A DNA stretch of 64,000 bases from Pontibacter mangrovi (GCF_006385705.1 NZ_VFRQ01000004.1:248001-312000); one strand, 5' to 3'. Positions 43,866-54,234 are shown, counted from the stretch's first letter. Translations and numbers: made by a program. Notes: generated from the sequence alone by a model not told the origin.

Positions 43866-45365
43866 ATGCTAAAAGCTTCTTTCACCCTTAAGCTTGCTTG
43901 TTTCTTTCTGCTTTCCATAAGTTTACTTTCCTGTAACGAAGACACCGTAGAGCCTGAAGGCGGCGGCAAGATTATGGGTGTGGTGATAGATGCAGAAACA
44001 GAAGCGCCGATACAGGCCGTGAGCATCACGACCAAACCCGCTACCGCTGCCGTCATTACCGACCAGGAAGGCAATTTTGCCATACCTGACGTAGATGCAG
44101 GAGAGTATAACGTTACAGCCCAGAAATTAGGGTATAAAGTGAAATCGGTTACCGTGGCGGTTAAAAGCTTTAAGAACAGCATGGTAACCATCGTGATGGA
44201 GGAGGCCGCCGGAGGCGGATTGGCCCCAGGCAAGGCCACAGAACCTTCGCCAGCCTCAGGCACGACCAACCAGCCGGTAAACCTTACCCTCAAATGGAAA
44301 GCACCCAAGGCCAACAGCAACGACACCATCACCTACGATGTATACCTGTACGAGTCGGGCAACACGGATAAAAAGCTGATTGCTGAGTCTGTGTCGGATA
44401 CGAGTGTGGTGGCCCAAAACCTGATGTACAGCACCACCTACTTTTGGCAGGTGGTGGTGAAAGACCAGAGCGGCAGAACCGCCAACAGCGATGTATGGAG
44501 CTTTACCACACTTAGTATCCCCAATGCCCGCTACCTGTTCGCCCGCTCCGAGAACGGCGACTACAACATCTTTAGGTCCGACGGCACCGAGGCAAATACG
44601 TTCAGGCTTACATCGGATGTGAGCCGCGAGTGGTGGCCGCTCCTGAACCCGAAACGCGATATCATCGCCTACTCTTCAAACGCCGCTATTGAGCCGCAGA
44701 TTTATACCATGAACCTGGATGGCAGTGACCAGAAACAGATCACGACGGTACCCGTGGCTGGCTACCACAACCAAGGCATCGGGTTTGTGTGGGCCCCGGA
44801 CGGCGGGCAACTGATCTACCCGCACTACCAGGATCTTTACCGGGTGGAGCGCGATGGCTCAGGCCTGACGGTGCTGGCCAAGGCACCTGCAGACCGCCAC
44901 TTCAGAATGTTGGACTGGACTGCCAGCGGCAACAAGATTGTGGCGCAGACCATCGGCAACGACATTAACGATTCCGAGTTATACCTTATGGATGCTGACG
45001 GGGCAAATATGACGCTGCTGGTAGAGAACGAGCCTGGCCGCACCGAAAGCCCAGCCTTCTCCATCGACGGAAAAAGTATACTTTTTACCCAGGATGCCTC
45101 TGGTTTTGAGATTACCGAGGGAAGGCAGCTGGACGCCCGCATCTACCGGATAAACATTGATGGCTCCGGAAAGGTAGACCTGTCGAAGAACAAGCCTGCC
45201 GGCACCAACGACCTGTATCCACGTTACTCACCTACAGGAGACAAGGTTATTTTTGTGAATACCCCGAACGATGGCTTGGGCCCTTATGATGTGTATGTGA
45301 TGGATGCCGACGGTAAGAACCGAACCAAGCTTTTCTCCAACGCCACCATGCCCGACTGGAAATAA
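43866..45365 (+). CDS. Lipoprotein with carboxypeptidase-like, FnIII-like and PD40 propeller domains
   Basis: A 499-residue lipoprotein (lipobox LLSC). Order: carboxypeptidase-regulatory-like domain (about 35-110, MGVVIDAETEAPIQAVSI), a fibronectin-like domain (about 120-215, PVNLTLKWKAPKANSNDTITYDVYLYESG ... STTYFWQVVVKDQSGRTANS) and a TolB-like PD40 beta-propeller (about 220-499) with repeats such as YTMNLDGSDQKQITT and LYLMDADGANMTLLVE. It lies 197 bases after the curlin genes on the same strand and may be a surface accessory of that locus. A start 36 codons upstream would spoil the signal peptide. Confidence 0.87.
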   Translation: MLKASFTLKLACFFLLSISLLSCNEDTVEPEGGGKIMGVVIDAETEAPIQAVSITTKPATAAVITDQEGNFAIPDVDAGEYNVTAQKLGYKVKSVTVAVKSFKNSMVTIVMEEAAGGGLAPGKATEPSPASGTTNQPVNLTLKWKAPKANSNDTITYDVYLYESGNTDKKLIAESVSDTSVVAQNLMYSTTYFWQVVVKDQSGRTANSDVWSFTTLSIPNARYLFARSENGDYNIFRSDGTEANTFRLTSDVSREWWPLLNPKRDIIAYSSNAAIEPQIYTMNLDGSDQKQITTVPVAGYHNQGIGFVWAPDGGQLIYPHYQDLYRVERDGSGLTVLAKAPADRHFRMLDWTASGNKIVAQTIGNDINDSELYLMDADGANMTLLVENEPGRTESPAFSIDGKSILFTQDASGFEITEGRQLDARIYRINIDGSGKVDLSKNKPAGTNDLYPRYSPTGDKVIFVNTPNDGLGPYDVYVMDADGKNRTKLFSNATMPDWK

Positions 45366-45394
45366 GAAATCATCTTAAACCAACTATAATGTAA

Positions 45395-45420
45395 GAGCCG
45401 TGGCTATGCCATGGCTTTTA
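45395..45420 (+). terminator. Intrinsic terminator
   Basis: AGCCGTGGC/GCCATGGCT stem with a 3-base loop and a T-rich tail after the PD40 lipoprotein gene. Confidence 0.8.
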
Positions 45421-45484
45421 TCGTTTATTTGAAACAGGATGTATAGAATGCGCCAGAAAACTATAGCTTGCCCAAAGCTGTTAA

Positions 45485-45799
45485 ATGGATGAAGCGCAAA
45501 CCGATACGATGGCTAAAAACAACGGCGAACAAGTATGCGAACTGTGTGGCAGAGAAGTGCAGCACCTGTCGCGGCACCACCTGGTGCCCCGCGAGGAGGG
45601 AGGTCGCTACGGAGCCACCGCCGACCTGTGCCAGCCATGCCACAGCACGCTGCACTTAACGTTTAGCAACCGCGAACTGGCGCAACTTTACAACTCCATC
45701 CCTGCCCTGCAGGAGGCCGAGCCGCTGCAAAAGTACCTGAAATGGGTACGCAACAAGCGCGTCGAGAAAATATCGAACAGGCGCGGCAAGCGCAGGTAG
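45485..45799 (+). CDS. Small HNH-endonuclease-like protein
   Basis: A 104-residue protein with the HNH/zinc pattern CELCGREV ... SRHHLVPRE ... CQPCHSTLH, that is, two CxxC knuckles framing the HH-x12-H catalytic core. The C terminus is very basic (WVRNKRVEKISNRRGKRR), suiting nucleic-acid binding. Homologues occur as stand-alone genes and in restriction or mobile elements; no partner is visible here. The start may also be the methionine at 45509. Confidence 0.85.
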   Translation: MDEAQTDTMAKNNGEQVCELCGREVQHLSRHHLVPREEGGRYGATADLCQPCHSTLHLTFSNRELAQLYNSIPALQEAEPLQKYLKWVRNKRVEKISNRRGKRR

Positions 45800-45806
45800 A
45801 AGTTGT

Positions 45807-47276
45807 TTATGCCTCGCTGCCAGTGCCCTTCAAATGCATAATCAGGTTGAGCTTATAGTGGTGCAGGTTGCTTTCGAGGCCAGCCGGGTAGCTGTGCGGG
45901 TTTACATAGCGGCGTATACTTTCGTGCAACTGGCTTAGCTCATGCGCCGTGGTGGCTTTTATGCTTTTTAGCGTGGGCAAAGTATAAACCAGTTGCCCTT
46001 GCTGAAAAACAGGCACCAGCAACTCCTTGTGCAGCGCATCCTTGTCCATGGTTTTGCGCCGCGTCACGTCCACAGGGTCCACAATTTGCGGTTGCGCCGG
46101 CAGCGGTTCCAGCTCGTTGTAGATCATATCAGCCAGGTAACGTTCCTGGTTGTAGTAGCGCCGCACTTGCAAAGCGCCCGGGTTAGAGGTTTTGGCCAAC
46201 TGCTCCGACAGCTTTATCTTATACTCCCACTCCCCGTTTTTAAGCGCCGCCAGCTTATAAACACCGCCCAGCGCTGGCTGGTCGTAAGCGGTGATCATTT
46301 TAGTGCCCACGCCCCAAACGTTTATCTTGGCTCCTTCCTGCTTCAGGTGCGTGATCAGGTGCTCGTCCAAGTCGTTGCTGGCCACAATGCTGGTGCCCGT
46401 AAAGCCGGCTTCATCCAGCAGTTTGCGGGCTTCTATGCTCAGGTAGGTCAGGTCGCCGGAGTCCAGGCGGATGCCGCCAAGTATAAAGCCCTGAGGCTGT
46501 AGTTCCCGGGCCACGGCAATGGCTTTTTTCACCCCCTCCACCGTGTTATAAGTATCTACCAGAAACACAGAGTCTTTCGGAAAGGCTTCGCCATACGCTT
46601 TAAAAGCCTCTTCTTCCGTGTCAAAAGCCTGCACCCAACTGTGGGCGTGGGTGCCTTTCACGGGGATGTCGTAAAGCTTGCCGGCCAACAGGTTAGAGGT
46701 GGCGTCGGCGCCGCCTACATAAGCCGCCCGTGCCGCAGCCAGCGCCCCGTCTATGCCCTGCGCCCGGCGCATGCCGAACTCTATCACGGTATCGCCTTTG
46801 GCGGCCTCTTTTATGCGGGCTGCCTTGGTGGCAATCAGCGTTTCAAAATTGATGATGGTGAGCAGCGGCGTCTCTATGAGCTGCGCCTGCAGCAGCGGCC
46901 CGCGTACCCGTACCAGCGGCTCGTTCGGGAAAACCACGGTGCCCTCCGGCACAGCGTCCACATCGCAGCTAAACTCCATTTGGCGCAGGTACTCCAAAAA
47001 CTCCTGTTCAAAAAGCGGCTGCCCCTGCGCCCCTTTTAAACTGCCCAGGTAGGCCAGGTCATCTTCGGTAAACTTGAGCGCCTGCAGGTACTCTACCGCA
47101 TGCTCCAGCCCGGCCGCTACCGTGTAGCCTCCCTCAAACGGGTTTTTCCGGAAGTATAGGTGAAACACCGCCTCCCGCTCGGCCATGCCCTGCTTCCAGT
47201 ACCCGTACGCCATCGTTATCTGGTATAAATCGGTGAGGAGGGAGAGGGAGGTGCGGTAAATCTGTTGTAGCGCCAT
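45807..47276 (-). CDS. pncB: Nicotinate phosphoribosyltransferase
   Basis: A 489-residue enzyme that joins nicotinate and PRPP to form nicotinate mononucleotide in NAD salvage. Family features: LLTDLYQITMAYGYW at the N terminus, ARAAYVGGADATSNLLAGKLYDIPVKGTHAHSWVQAF in the middle (with the conserved HAHS) and ILGGIRLDSGDLTYLS at the phosphate-binding site. Length is typical. It is convergent with the HNH gene and divergent from the unknown gene at 47414. Confidence 0.95.
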   Translation of the reverse strand: MALQQIYRTSLSLLTDLYQITMAYGYWKQGMAEREAVFHLYFRKNPFEGGYTVAAGLEHAVEYLQALKFTEDDLAYLGSLKGAQGQPLFEQEFLEYLRQMEFSCDVDAVPEGTVVFPNEPLVRVRGPLLQAQLIETPLLTIINFETLIATKAARIKEAAKGDTVIEFGMRRAQGIDGALAAARAAYVGGADATSNLLAGKLYDIPVKGTHAHSWVQAFDTEEEAFKAYGEAFPKDSVFLVDTYNTVEGVKKAIAVARELQPQGFILGGIRLDSGDLTYLSIEARKLLDEAGFTGTSIVASNDLDEHLITHLKQEGAKINVWGVGTKMITAYDQPALGGVYKLAALKNGEWEYKIKLSEQLAKTSNPGALQVRRYYNQERYLADMIYNELEPLPAQPQIVDPVDVTRRKTMDKDALHKELLVPVFQQGQLVYTLPTLKSIKATTAHELSQLHESIRRYVNPHSYPAGLESNLHHYKLNLIMHLKGTGSEA

Positions 47277-47413
47277 GGCTGTTGCGGTTGTTGTTTGAGC
47301 CGAAATTTAACAAGTATGGATGAGAAATACCCGAGTGGGTTTGTACCTTGTTTAGCATCAGGAAGTTAAAAATTATACTTGCAGGTTGAGGCGCGTATGT
47401 GCAACTTTAAGGC

Positions 47414-48469
47414 ATGCAGAAACGACAGTTTATTTCTTTCTCGGAGGTTAAAGATAAAAAGGCCATTGTAGTGGACAGCACGCACGCCAACGGCTTCATG
47501 CTCTCGCACTGGAAAGGCGGCCCCACCCCGGAAACGGTGAAAGATGACACCAGCGCCGCCATTGTGCTGAACGCCATGCGCCAGCGCCTGCCTGAACTGG
47601 AGTTGCCCTATGTTACCGCCAACCATTTTGACATAGATGGGTTTGTGGGCGTGTGGGCGCTGTTGAATCCGGAGCTGGCGCTGGAGAACGAGGAGCTGCT
47701 GCGGCAAATGGCCCTGATCGGGGATTTCCGGGAGCTGGACCTGAACCACCCACTGGCGGGAGAGGCCCTGAAGCTGGTGTGCTGGATTAACGCCAAAGAG
47801 CGGGAGCTGTTCTACAAGCCTTTTGAGGCCGATGAGATGGAGGAGAAGGAGGCGGCGCAGTGCGTGCAGAAATTCAAGTATTTTCTGCGCGAGTTCGGCC
47901 GTGTGCTGCAGGACCCGGACTGGGAAAAAGGCGCCTGGGAAGACGAAGTGGGCAGTGTTTTGCTCGGCTACCGCGACATGTATAAGCCGGAGACAAAGAT
48001 CACCCGCCACCCTGATATCAGTCTGATTATCATCGAAACGCCGCACCCGCTGCACTACTACGCCCTTTTCAGCCGCACGCAGGGCTTCGATATGGTGCTG
48101 GCCTGCTACGAGGGCAACAAGTATGAGCTGGAGTATAAGTATACCACTTGGGTGGACATTGCCTCGCGCCCTACGCTGCCGCGCCTAAGTATGGCCCCGC
48201 TGGCTGCACGCCTGAATGAGCTCGAAACTTCCGGCCGCCGCTGGACCTACGACACCGTGACCGAAACCGGCCCGCTCCTGCGCCTGGACGGCGACAAGCT
48301 CACCCGCTCCGAAACCTACGCCAACCCCACCGAACGCGAGATCTATACTTCGTCCATACCTGTAGATCAGCTGAAGCAGGAGGTGGTTTCTTATTACAAA
48401 AAAGCCTACCAAGACATCCACCCAAAGTATAACTGGACCTGGAAAGAAGTGAAGGAACTTAACCGGTGA
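47414..48469 (+). CDS. Conserved protein with NHFDIDG motif (DUF6687-like), unknown
   Basis: A 351-residue soluble protein without signal peptide. The N-terminal part (KAIVVDSTHANGFMLSHWKG ... YVTANHFDIDGFVGVWALLNP) resembles the phosphoesterase-like DHH fold in that an NHxDxDG motif follows a strand, but the full DHH motif set is not visible. I think it belongs to the uncharacterised family DUF6687; this is from memory and only moderately sure. It shares a divergent promoter region with pncB. A small terminator follows. Confidence 0.7.
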   Translation: MQKRQFISFSEVKDKKAIVVDSTHANGFMLSHWKGGPTPETVKDDTSAAIVLNAMRQRLPELELPYVTANHFDIDGFVGVWALLNPELALENEELLRQMALIGDFRELDLNHPLAGEALKLVCWINAKERELFYKPFEADEMEEKEAAQCVQKFKYFLREFGRVLQDPDWEKGAWEDEVGSVLLGYRDMYKPETKITRHPDISLIIIETPHPLHYYALFSRTQGFDMVLACYEGNKYELEYKYTTWVDIASRPTLPRLSMAPLAARLNELETSGRRWTYDTVTETGPLLRLDGDKLTRSETYANPTEREIYTSSIPVDQLKQEVVSYYKKAYQDIHPKYNWTWKEVKELNR

Positions 48470-48513
48470 TTGATACAGATTATACTTGGTTAATATGATT
48501 TTTACTGATGTAG

Positions 48514-48538
48514 AGCCGCAATACTTTGCGGCTTTATA
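48514..48538 (+). terminator. Terminator-like hairpin
   Basis: AGCCGCAA/TTGCGGCT with loop TACT, then TTATACTT. It lies downstream of the DUF6687-like gene. Confidence 0.65.
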
Positions 48539-48593
48539 CTTCGAAGATAAAGCTCGCGGCAGGTGAGTTACATAGGCTGCGGGTAATAGAAGA

Positions 48594-48745
48594 CTCCCCT
48601 CCTTGGACAAGGAGGGGCAGGGGTGGTTGGACTCGGCATTGCGGCCAGACGCTCGCGGGACCTCCAGACACCGCGAGGTCTTTAGGTGAGGCGAGCAAGA
48701 GCGCCAGTGCGAAGCTTGTAAGTATAGCGCTGAGTAGTAGGAATG
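48594..48745. repeat. Repeat-rich intergenic segment (families R3 and R1-like)
   Basis: Begins with the hairpin CCCCTCCTTGGACAAGGAGG (about 48596-48617) and GGGTGGTTGGACTC, a motif found in altered form at 50772-50842. It then shows fragments like the R1 family (CGGCATTGCGGCC, CGCCAGTGCGAAGC). No gene seen. Confidence 0.6.
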
Positions 48746-48766
48746 CTTGGATCAGTTCAAATTAGC

Positions 48767-49030
48767 TTAAAACAAACTACCGTTTGCAGCCTTGCCTTCC
48801 TGCGGTTTGGCAGGAGCAGGTGTTTCGCAGTTTTCCTCATTAAACACTTGGTCAATCGCTTTCTCAGCCTTGCGCAGTTTCTCCTTGCACAGCTTTATGA
48901 GCTGCGACGAGCGCTGCACCTTCTGCGTCAGTTCATCCACATCCACGGCGTCATTCTCGATGGCGCGTAAAATCTCCTCCAGCTCCTGCGTCGCTTCGCG
49001 GTAGGTCATGTCCTTTAAGTCCTTATTCAT
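48767..49030 (-). CDS. xseB: Exodeoxyribonuclease VII small subunit
   Basis: An 87-residue helical protein (MTYREATQELEEILRAIENDAVDVDELTQKVQRSSQLIKLCKEKLRKAE) matching XseB, which binds the large subunit to form exonuclease VII. The ATG at 49030 overlaps the xseA stop by eight bases, giving translational coupling; a TTG three codons upstream is less likely. Confidence 0.93.
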   Translation of the reverse strand: MNKDLKDMTYREATQELEEILRAIENDAVDVDELTQKVQRSSQLIKLCKEKLRKAEKAIDQVFNEENCETPAPAKPQEGKAANGSLF

Positions 49031-50579
49031 CTGTGTCAATATTTACAACCATGCTGTGGAGGGTGCCGTCCTGCATTCTTGTCTCTACCACATCGTTGGT
49101 TTTTACCTCTTTTATACTTTTAATGATCTTGCCATTGATGAGCGTGAGCGTGTAGCCGCGCAGCAGCAGCTTCTCCGGGTTATTCGCTTCGATGCTCATT
49201 TCCAGCAGCTTCAGGCGGTGATTTTCTGCCTGAAGCTTGCCTTTGGCTGTATACTCTAGCTTGTCATTATACTTTGAAAAAGCTAATTGGTCCTTTTTCA
49301 GCTTGTCTTTCGCCTCCGTCTCCACGCAGTGCACCAGGTGGTTGAGTTCGTGCTCCTTTAGGTGCAGGTAGCGCTGGCTCTTGCCCTCCACGCACACCGA
49401 CAGCTCTTGCAGGTACCGCTGCCGCTCATGCAGCAGGTCCTTGGTACCGGCATTCACATCCTTCTCCAGGTCACTCACCAGATGCCGCTGCGCCTCCAGG
49501 TAAGCCTTCGGCTTTAGCAGCAGCCCCCGCGATAGCGTTTCCAGTTTATCTTTGCTGCCCTGCAACAGCTGCCTGGTGGTGTTCTGGAAACGCAGGCTAA
49601 TGCGCTCCAGCTTATCGTCAGTCAGCTTGAGTTGCTGTGCTGCAAACATCCGGATGCTGTCGAACAGGTCCTCTGCGTGCTCTTCCGCCTCCCGGAACCT
49701 GTCTATCAGAAAACCGGCCACGGCCGTAGGTGTTTTCAGGCGTGTGTGTGCTACCAGGTCGGCTATACTTTCATCGCGCTCGTGGCCGATGCCCGTGAGC
49801 ACAGGCAGCGGTGCATTACCAATGGCAGCGGCAATTTTATAATCATCAAAGCAGCTCAGGTCTGTCTGGGAGCCTCCGCCGCGAATCAGCACGATCGCAT
49901 CAAATTGATCGCTGTACCTGGCTACTTGGGCAAAAGCCTGCGCCACCGAAGCCGGGGCTTCATTGCCCTGCACTGTTGCCGGGAAAAGCGTAGTTTTGAA
50001 AGTATAGCCGTAGCTGTTATTTTCCAACTGATGCATAAAATCCTGGAAACCGGCCGCCGTAGCTGATGATATCACCGCCAGCCGTTGTGGCACCAGCGGC
50101 AGTTCCAGCTCTTTGTTCGCCTCCAGCAGCCCTTCTGCTTCCAGCCGTTTCAGCGTTTCGAGGCGCTGGCGGGCCAGGTCGCCAATCGTATAGTTCGGAT
50201 CAATGTTTGTGATGTCGAGGCTGAGGCCGTAGAGTTCGTGGAAGCGCACCGTTGCCTGCAGCAGCACCTTCAGCCCGGCCTTTAGCGGCTGCCCGGTTTT
50301 CTCCTCAAAGTAGCGGCCCAGCATTTGGTAGCGCGAGCCCCAAATCGTGGCCCGTGCCTGCGCCAGCATCTGCCGGGCGTCGTCGCCTTTGTCTACCAGC
50401 GTGAGGTAGCAGTGGCCTTTGCGCCGGTCCACGTTCACCTGCGCCACCTCTGCCACCACCCAATAGCTGTCCGGGAACGCCACTTCCAGTTCCTCGCGTA
50501 TCTGCTGGTGCAGCTCATACAGCGAGAGCGGGGACTGCTCCTCGTACACAACCGTCTGGCGAATAAAGATCTGGGACAT
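49023..50579 (-). CDS. xseA: Exodeoxyribonuclease VII large subunit
   Basis: A 518-residue subunit with an N-terminal OB-fold (SLYELHQQIREELEVAFPDSYWVVAEVAQVNVDRRKGHCYLTLVD), the catalytic domain with GGGSQTDLSCFDD and GIGHERDESIADLVAHTRLKTPTAVA, and a long coiled-coil region (about 290-450) that binds XseB copies. It degrades single-stranded DNA in both directions during repair. A large OB-to-C-terminal layout of full length is seen. Confidence 0.96.
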   Translation of the reverse strand: MSQIFIRQTVVYEEQSPLSLYELHQQIREELEVAFPDSYWVVAEVAQVNVDRRKGHCYLTLVDKGDDARQMLAQARATIWGSRYQMLGRYFEEKTGQPLKAGLKVLLQATVRFHELYGLSLDITNIDPNYTIGDLARQRLETLKRLEAEGLLEANKELELPLVPQRLAVISSATAAGFQDFMHQLENNSYGYTFKTTLFPATVQGNEAPASVAQAFAQVARYSDQFDAIVLIRGGGSQTDLSCFDDYKIAAAIGNAPLPVLTGIGHERDESIADLVAHTRLKTPTAVAGFLIDRFREAEEHAEDLFDSIRMFAAQQLKLTDDKLERISLRFQNTTRQLLQGSKDKLETLSRGLLLKPKAYLEAQRHLVSDLEKDVNAGTKDLLHERQRYLQELSVCVEGKSQRYLHLKEHELNHLVHCVETEAKDKLKKDQLAFSKYNDKLEYTAKGKLQAENHRLKLLEMSIEANNPEKLLLRGYTLTLINGKIIKSIKEVKTNDVVETRMQDGTLHSMVVNIDTDE

Positions 50580-50771
50580 GGGCTACAACGTTTCTATCTC
50601 CTGCACAACCGGCAGAGCGCCGGCTCCTGTGCCCCGAAGATAGGATTTTTTGGCTAAAATTATTAGTACAGTGGCGGAGAAAATGTTTTAAATGCTGGAA
50701 TCAGGCCTATTGACCGGTGATTAAGTGGATTGGGATTGATTTATAGGATTGTCAGCATTACCGAGTCTAAT

Positions 50772-50842
50772 CACCTCTGCCCCTCAGAGCTACGCTTGCT
50801 ACCTTCGAACTCGCGTTCTCGGTAGTCCAAGGAGGGGTGTCT
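50772..50842. repeat. Interrupted R3 hairpin repeat
   Basis: CACCTCTGCCCCTC and TCCAAGGAGGGGTGTC form the two sides of the R3 hairpin seen at 48594, but about 40 bases with a small CTACC/GGTAG inverted repeat separate them, as if a short element had entered the loop. Confidence 0.5.
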
Positions 50843-50891
50843 GGAAAAACCACAGCCAAAGTATAAGTTTCATCGCAATAGGTGTAGCGCC

Positions 50892-50909
50892 GACAGGTCG
50901 CGACCTGTC
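50892..50909. repeat. Perfect 18-bp palindrome repeat
   Basis: GACAGGTCG is followed by its exact complement CGACCTGTC, then CCTAC. A palindrome of this type (GTCGCGAC core with flanking TAG/CTA) is familiar as an intergenic repeat in several bacteria. Confidence 0.6.
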
Positions 50910-50960
50910 CCTACAAGTATAAACCCACCCCTAACCCCTCCGAGGAGGGGAATTGAACCT

Positions 50961-50996
50961 CACCCCAGCCCTCTCCTAAAAACAGGAGAGGGAGTC
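50961..50996. repeat. Hairpin repeat, family R2, second copy
   Basis: Matches 4834-4869 with the stem CCCTCTCCT/AGGAGAGGG around AAAAAC. Confidence 0.75.
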
Positions 50997-51122
50997 CTAT
51001 TCTTACTTCTCGTCCTGTAATCCCGACAAGAGGAGGGATCTATCTGGAATTCTAAAGAGATCTCTCACAGCTAAGCTGGCTTTCCTCGGCTGTCGCCTCA
51101 AGAGTGGTCGAGATGAAAAAAA

Positions 51123-51327
51123 GCGGATGCTATTGAATCTACCCCCAGGACGAGCCCTCGCGGGCTTGGAGCTATCCAAAGTATGAGATGCAACGATAGG
51201 TATGTAAGGCTGAGGATGAACAGTAGTAAATGAGGATAGCTTGCCACAGGTTGCAGGAAGCAGCGGCTAATAGCGGCACAAGCGGACGCCCCGTGATACT
51301 CCGGGATTTTCAACTTGCGCCAGTGTA
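51123..51327. repeat. Interspersed repeat family R1, copy C
   Basis: Matches the right half of copy B (11437-11699): ACCCCCAGGACGAG, GATGCAACGATAGGTATGTA, GTTGCAGGAAGC and the identical 24-base run that includes CTAATAGCGGCACAAGCGGA. A short insertion splits the end (CCCCGTGATACTCCGGGATT). Confidence 0.85.
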
Positions 51328-51374
51328 GGGAAAGCTCAGGTAAAACAACTATTTTCAAAAAACATCAGAAATAG

Positions 51375-51406
51375 TTGGCTTTTTAAAATATCGCCCCGTA
51401 TACTTG
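51375..51406 (+). promoter_or_regulatory. Putative promoter of the methionine operon
   Basis: TTGG at 51375-51378 and TATACTTG at 51399-51406 (one mismatch to TAnnTTTG) are 20 bases apart, fitting the Bacteroidota -33/-7 layout, and lie just upstream of the riboswitch. Confidence 0.5.
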
Positions 51407-51434
51407 CAACATCAAGTCAATACGCCCTTAGCGC

Positions 51435-51550
51435 ATTGATTTATAAAGAAGCGTGGAGAGACAGGCTCTGTGAAACGCTAGCAACCTAACCTTCGGTGTT
51501 AAGGTGCTAATTCCTGAGTTCGGCAGGGTGCCGGACGAATATAAATTGAT
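51435..51550 (+). ncRNA. SAM-I (S-box) riboswitch
   Basis: The core strings GTGAAACGCTAGCAACC and AAGGTGCTAATTCCTG match the S-box consensus. P1 is an 11-pair helix between 51435-51445 (ATTGATTTATA, with G-U pairs) and 51540-51550. P4 is TTCGGCA/TGCCGGA (51519-51535). P3 is formed by CCTAAC and GTTAAGG. It senses S-adenosylmethionine and lies upstream of metY-metX-hom, the expected target. No obvious T-run terminator follows, so control of translation or of a downstream leader is likely. Confidence 0.95.
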
Positions 51551-51556
51551 ACGGTC

Positions 51557-51700
51557 ATGAACAAGGGAACCAAGCCAACACAGCACGTATTAGTAACCTC
51601 GCCGACAGAAACACTGTCGCGCACCTGCATTTTAGCTCTTGCTAAAGCCCCTGTCAGGCGCATGCCCATGTGCGTCATGCACAGCTGTTATTGCTGTTAA
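51557..51700 (+). CDS. Putative 47-residue leader peptide with Met/Cys-rich tail
   Basis: An ORF of 47 codons starts seven bases after the riboswitch P1 helix and stops at TAA 51698-51700. The N-terminal two thirds are ordinary and basic; the last 12 residues are MPMCVMHSCYCC, that is three Met and four Cys. A small hairpin GCGCAT/ATGTGC lies over the Met-Pro-Met codons. Placement between an S-box and the methionine operon suggests a leader whose translation reports Met and Cys supply. No match to a known family is claimed; the ORF could be fortuitous. Confidence 0.55.
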   Translation: MNKGTKPTQHVLVTSPTETLSRTCILALAKAPVRRMPMCVMHSCYCC

Positions 51701-51832
51701 TCAAGGTATAAAAATCCTGTTTTCATACATGGCTTAGTGGCAGATTCCGCATCTGCTGCTACAGCCAACTTATACCGCTACGGCATCCCAATCTTTGTTT
51801 AAATCAAAATTATCCTTCTTAAACATACTTAA

Positions 51833-53167
<1,335 letters not shown>

Positions 53168-53175
53168 GTATAAAA

Positions 53176-54234
53176 ATGTCAGAGCAGCACACTTTCCATT
53201 ATCAACAAGAGTTTAAGCTGGAGCTAGGGGCAACTTTGCCGGGCTTCCAGCTGGCTTATACTACGTATGGCACGCTAAACGCGCAGCGCAGCAATGTGGT
53301 GTGGGTGTGCCATGCCCTTACCGGCAGCTCCGACTTTACTGATTGGTGGTGCGAGCTCTTCGGGGAGGGTAAGCTTTATGATCCGCGGGAGTGGTTTATT
53401 GTTTGCGCCAACACGCTGGGCGGTTGTTACGGCTCCACAGGGCCGCTATCGGTAAACCCTGCAACGCTGCAGCCATACTTCCATACATTTCCGCAGCTCA
53501 CCAACCGTGATATTGTGCATGCTTTTGACCTGCTGCGGCAGGAGCTGGGCCTGGAGCGGGTGCATACGCTTATTGGGGGCTCGTTAGGCGGACAGCAGGC
53601 GCTGGAATGGGCCTTGCAAAAGCCGGATGTTTTTGAGCGGCTGGTGCACGTGGCCAGCAATGCCCGTCACTCGGCCTGGGGCATTGCCTTTAACGAGAGC
53701 CAGCGTATGGCCATCCGGCAGGACCCTAGCTGGTCCACCAGCACCGAAGGCGCCGGCAGGGAAGGGCTGAAGACGGCCCGCTCCATTGCCATGCTTTCCT
53801 ACCGCCACTACAACACCTACCAGCAGGCGCAGCAGGAGCCGGGCCATAGCATTATCGACGAGTTCCGGGCGGCCAGTTACCAGGTGTACCAGGGAGAAAA
53901 ACTGGCGCAGCGCTTCAATGCCTATACTTACTGGCTGCTTTCCAAAGCCATGGACTCGCATAACGTGGGCCGCGATAGAGGGGGAGTAGAGCGGGCGCTG
54001 GCGCATGTAAAAGCCCGAAGCCTGTTTGTGGGCGTGGACACTGACCTGCTTTTCCCGGTGGAGGAGCAGTATTTTCTGCACGCCCACGTACCCGACTCCA
54101 CTTTCCACCTCATCCGCTCCAACTATGGCCACGATGGCTTTTTGGTGGAGGTAGACCAGCTGACAGATGCCATTCGGCAGTTTTATCAAAATGAAAAAGA
54201 AACAATAGAAGAACTTACCTATGAAAAGCAATAG
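53176..54234 (+). CDS. metX: Homoserine O-acetyltransferase
   Basis: A 352-residue alpha/beta hydrolase that acetylates homoserine. The nucleophile S136 sits in GGSLGGQQALEW; family motifs VCHALTGSSD, GGCYGSTGP and GHDGFLVE (with the catalytic His) are present and the acid DTDLLFP precedes it. It lacks any extra domain. It follows metY closely and overlaps hom by 14 bases, so the three form one operon. Confidence 0.96.
   Translation: MSEQHTFHYQQEFKLELGATLPGFQLAYTTYGTLNAQRSNVVWVCHALTGSSDFTDWWCELFGEGKLYDPREWFIVCANTLGGCYGSTGPLSVNPATLQPYFHTFPQLTNRDIVHAFDLLRQELGLERVHTLIGGSLGGQQALEWALQKPDVFERLVHVASNARHSAWGIAFNESQRMAIRQDPSWSTSTEGAGREGLKTARSIAMLSYRHYNTYQQAQQEPGHSIIDEFRAASYQVYQGEKLAQRFNAYTYWLLSKAMDSHNVGRDRGGVERALAHVKARSLFVGVDTDLLFPVEEQYFLHAHVPDSTFHLIRSNYGHDGFLVEVDQLTDAIRQFYQNEKETIEELTYEKQ

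Larger units (their letters stand above)
50580..51434. other. Long repeat-rich intergenic region
   Basis: 855 bases without a credible gene. It contains at least five repeat elements (50772-50842, 50892-50909, 50929-50955, 50961-50996, 51123-51327) and ends with the promoter of the methionine operon. Confidence 0.75.
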
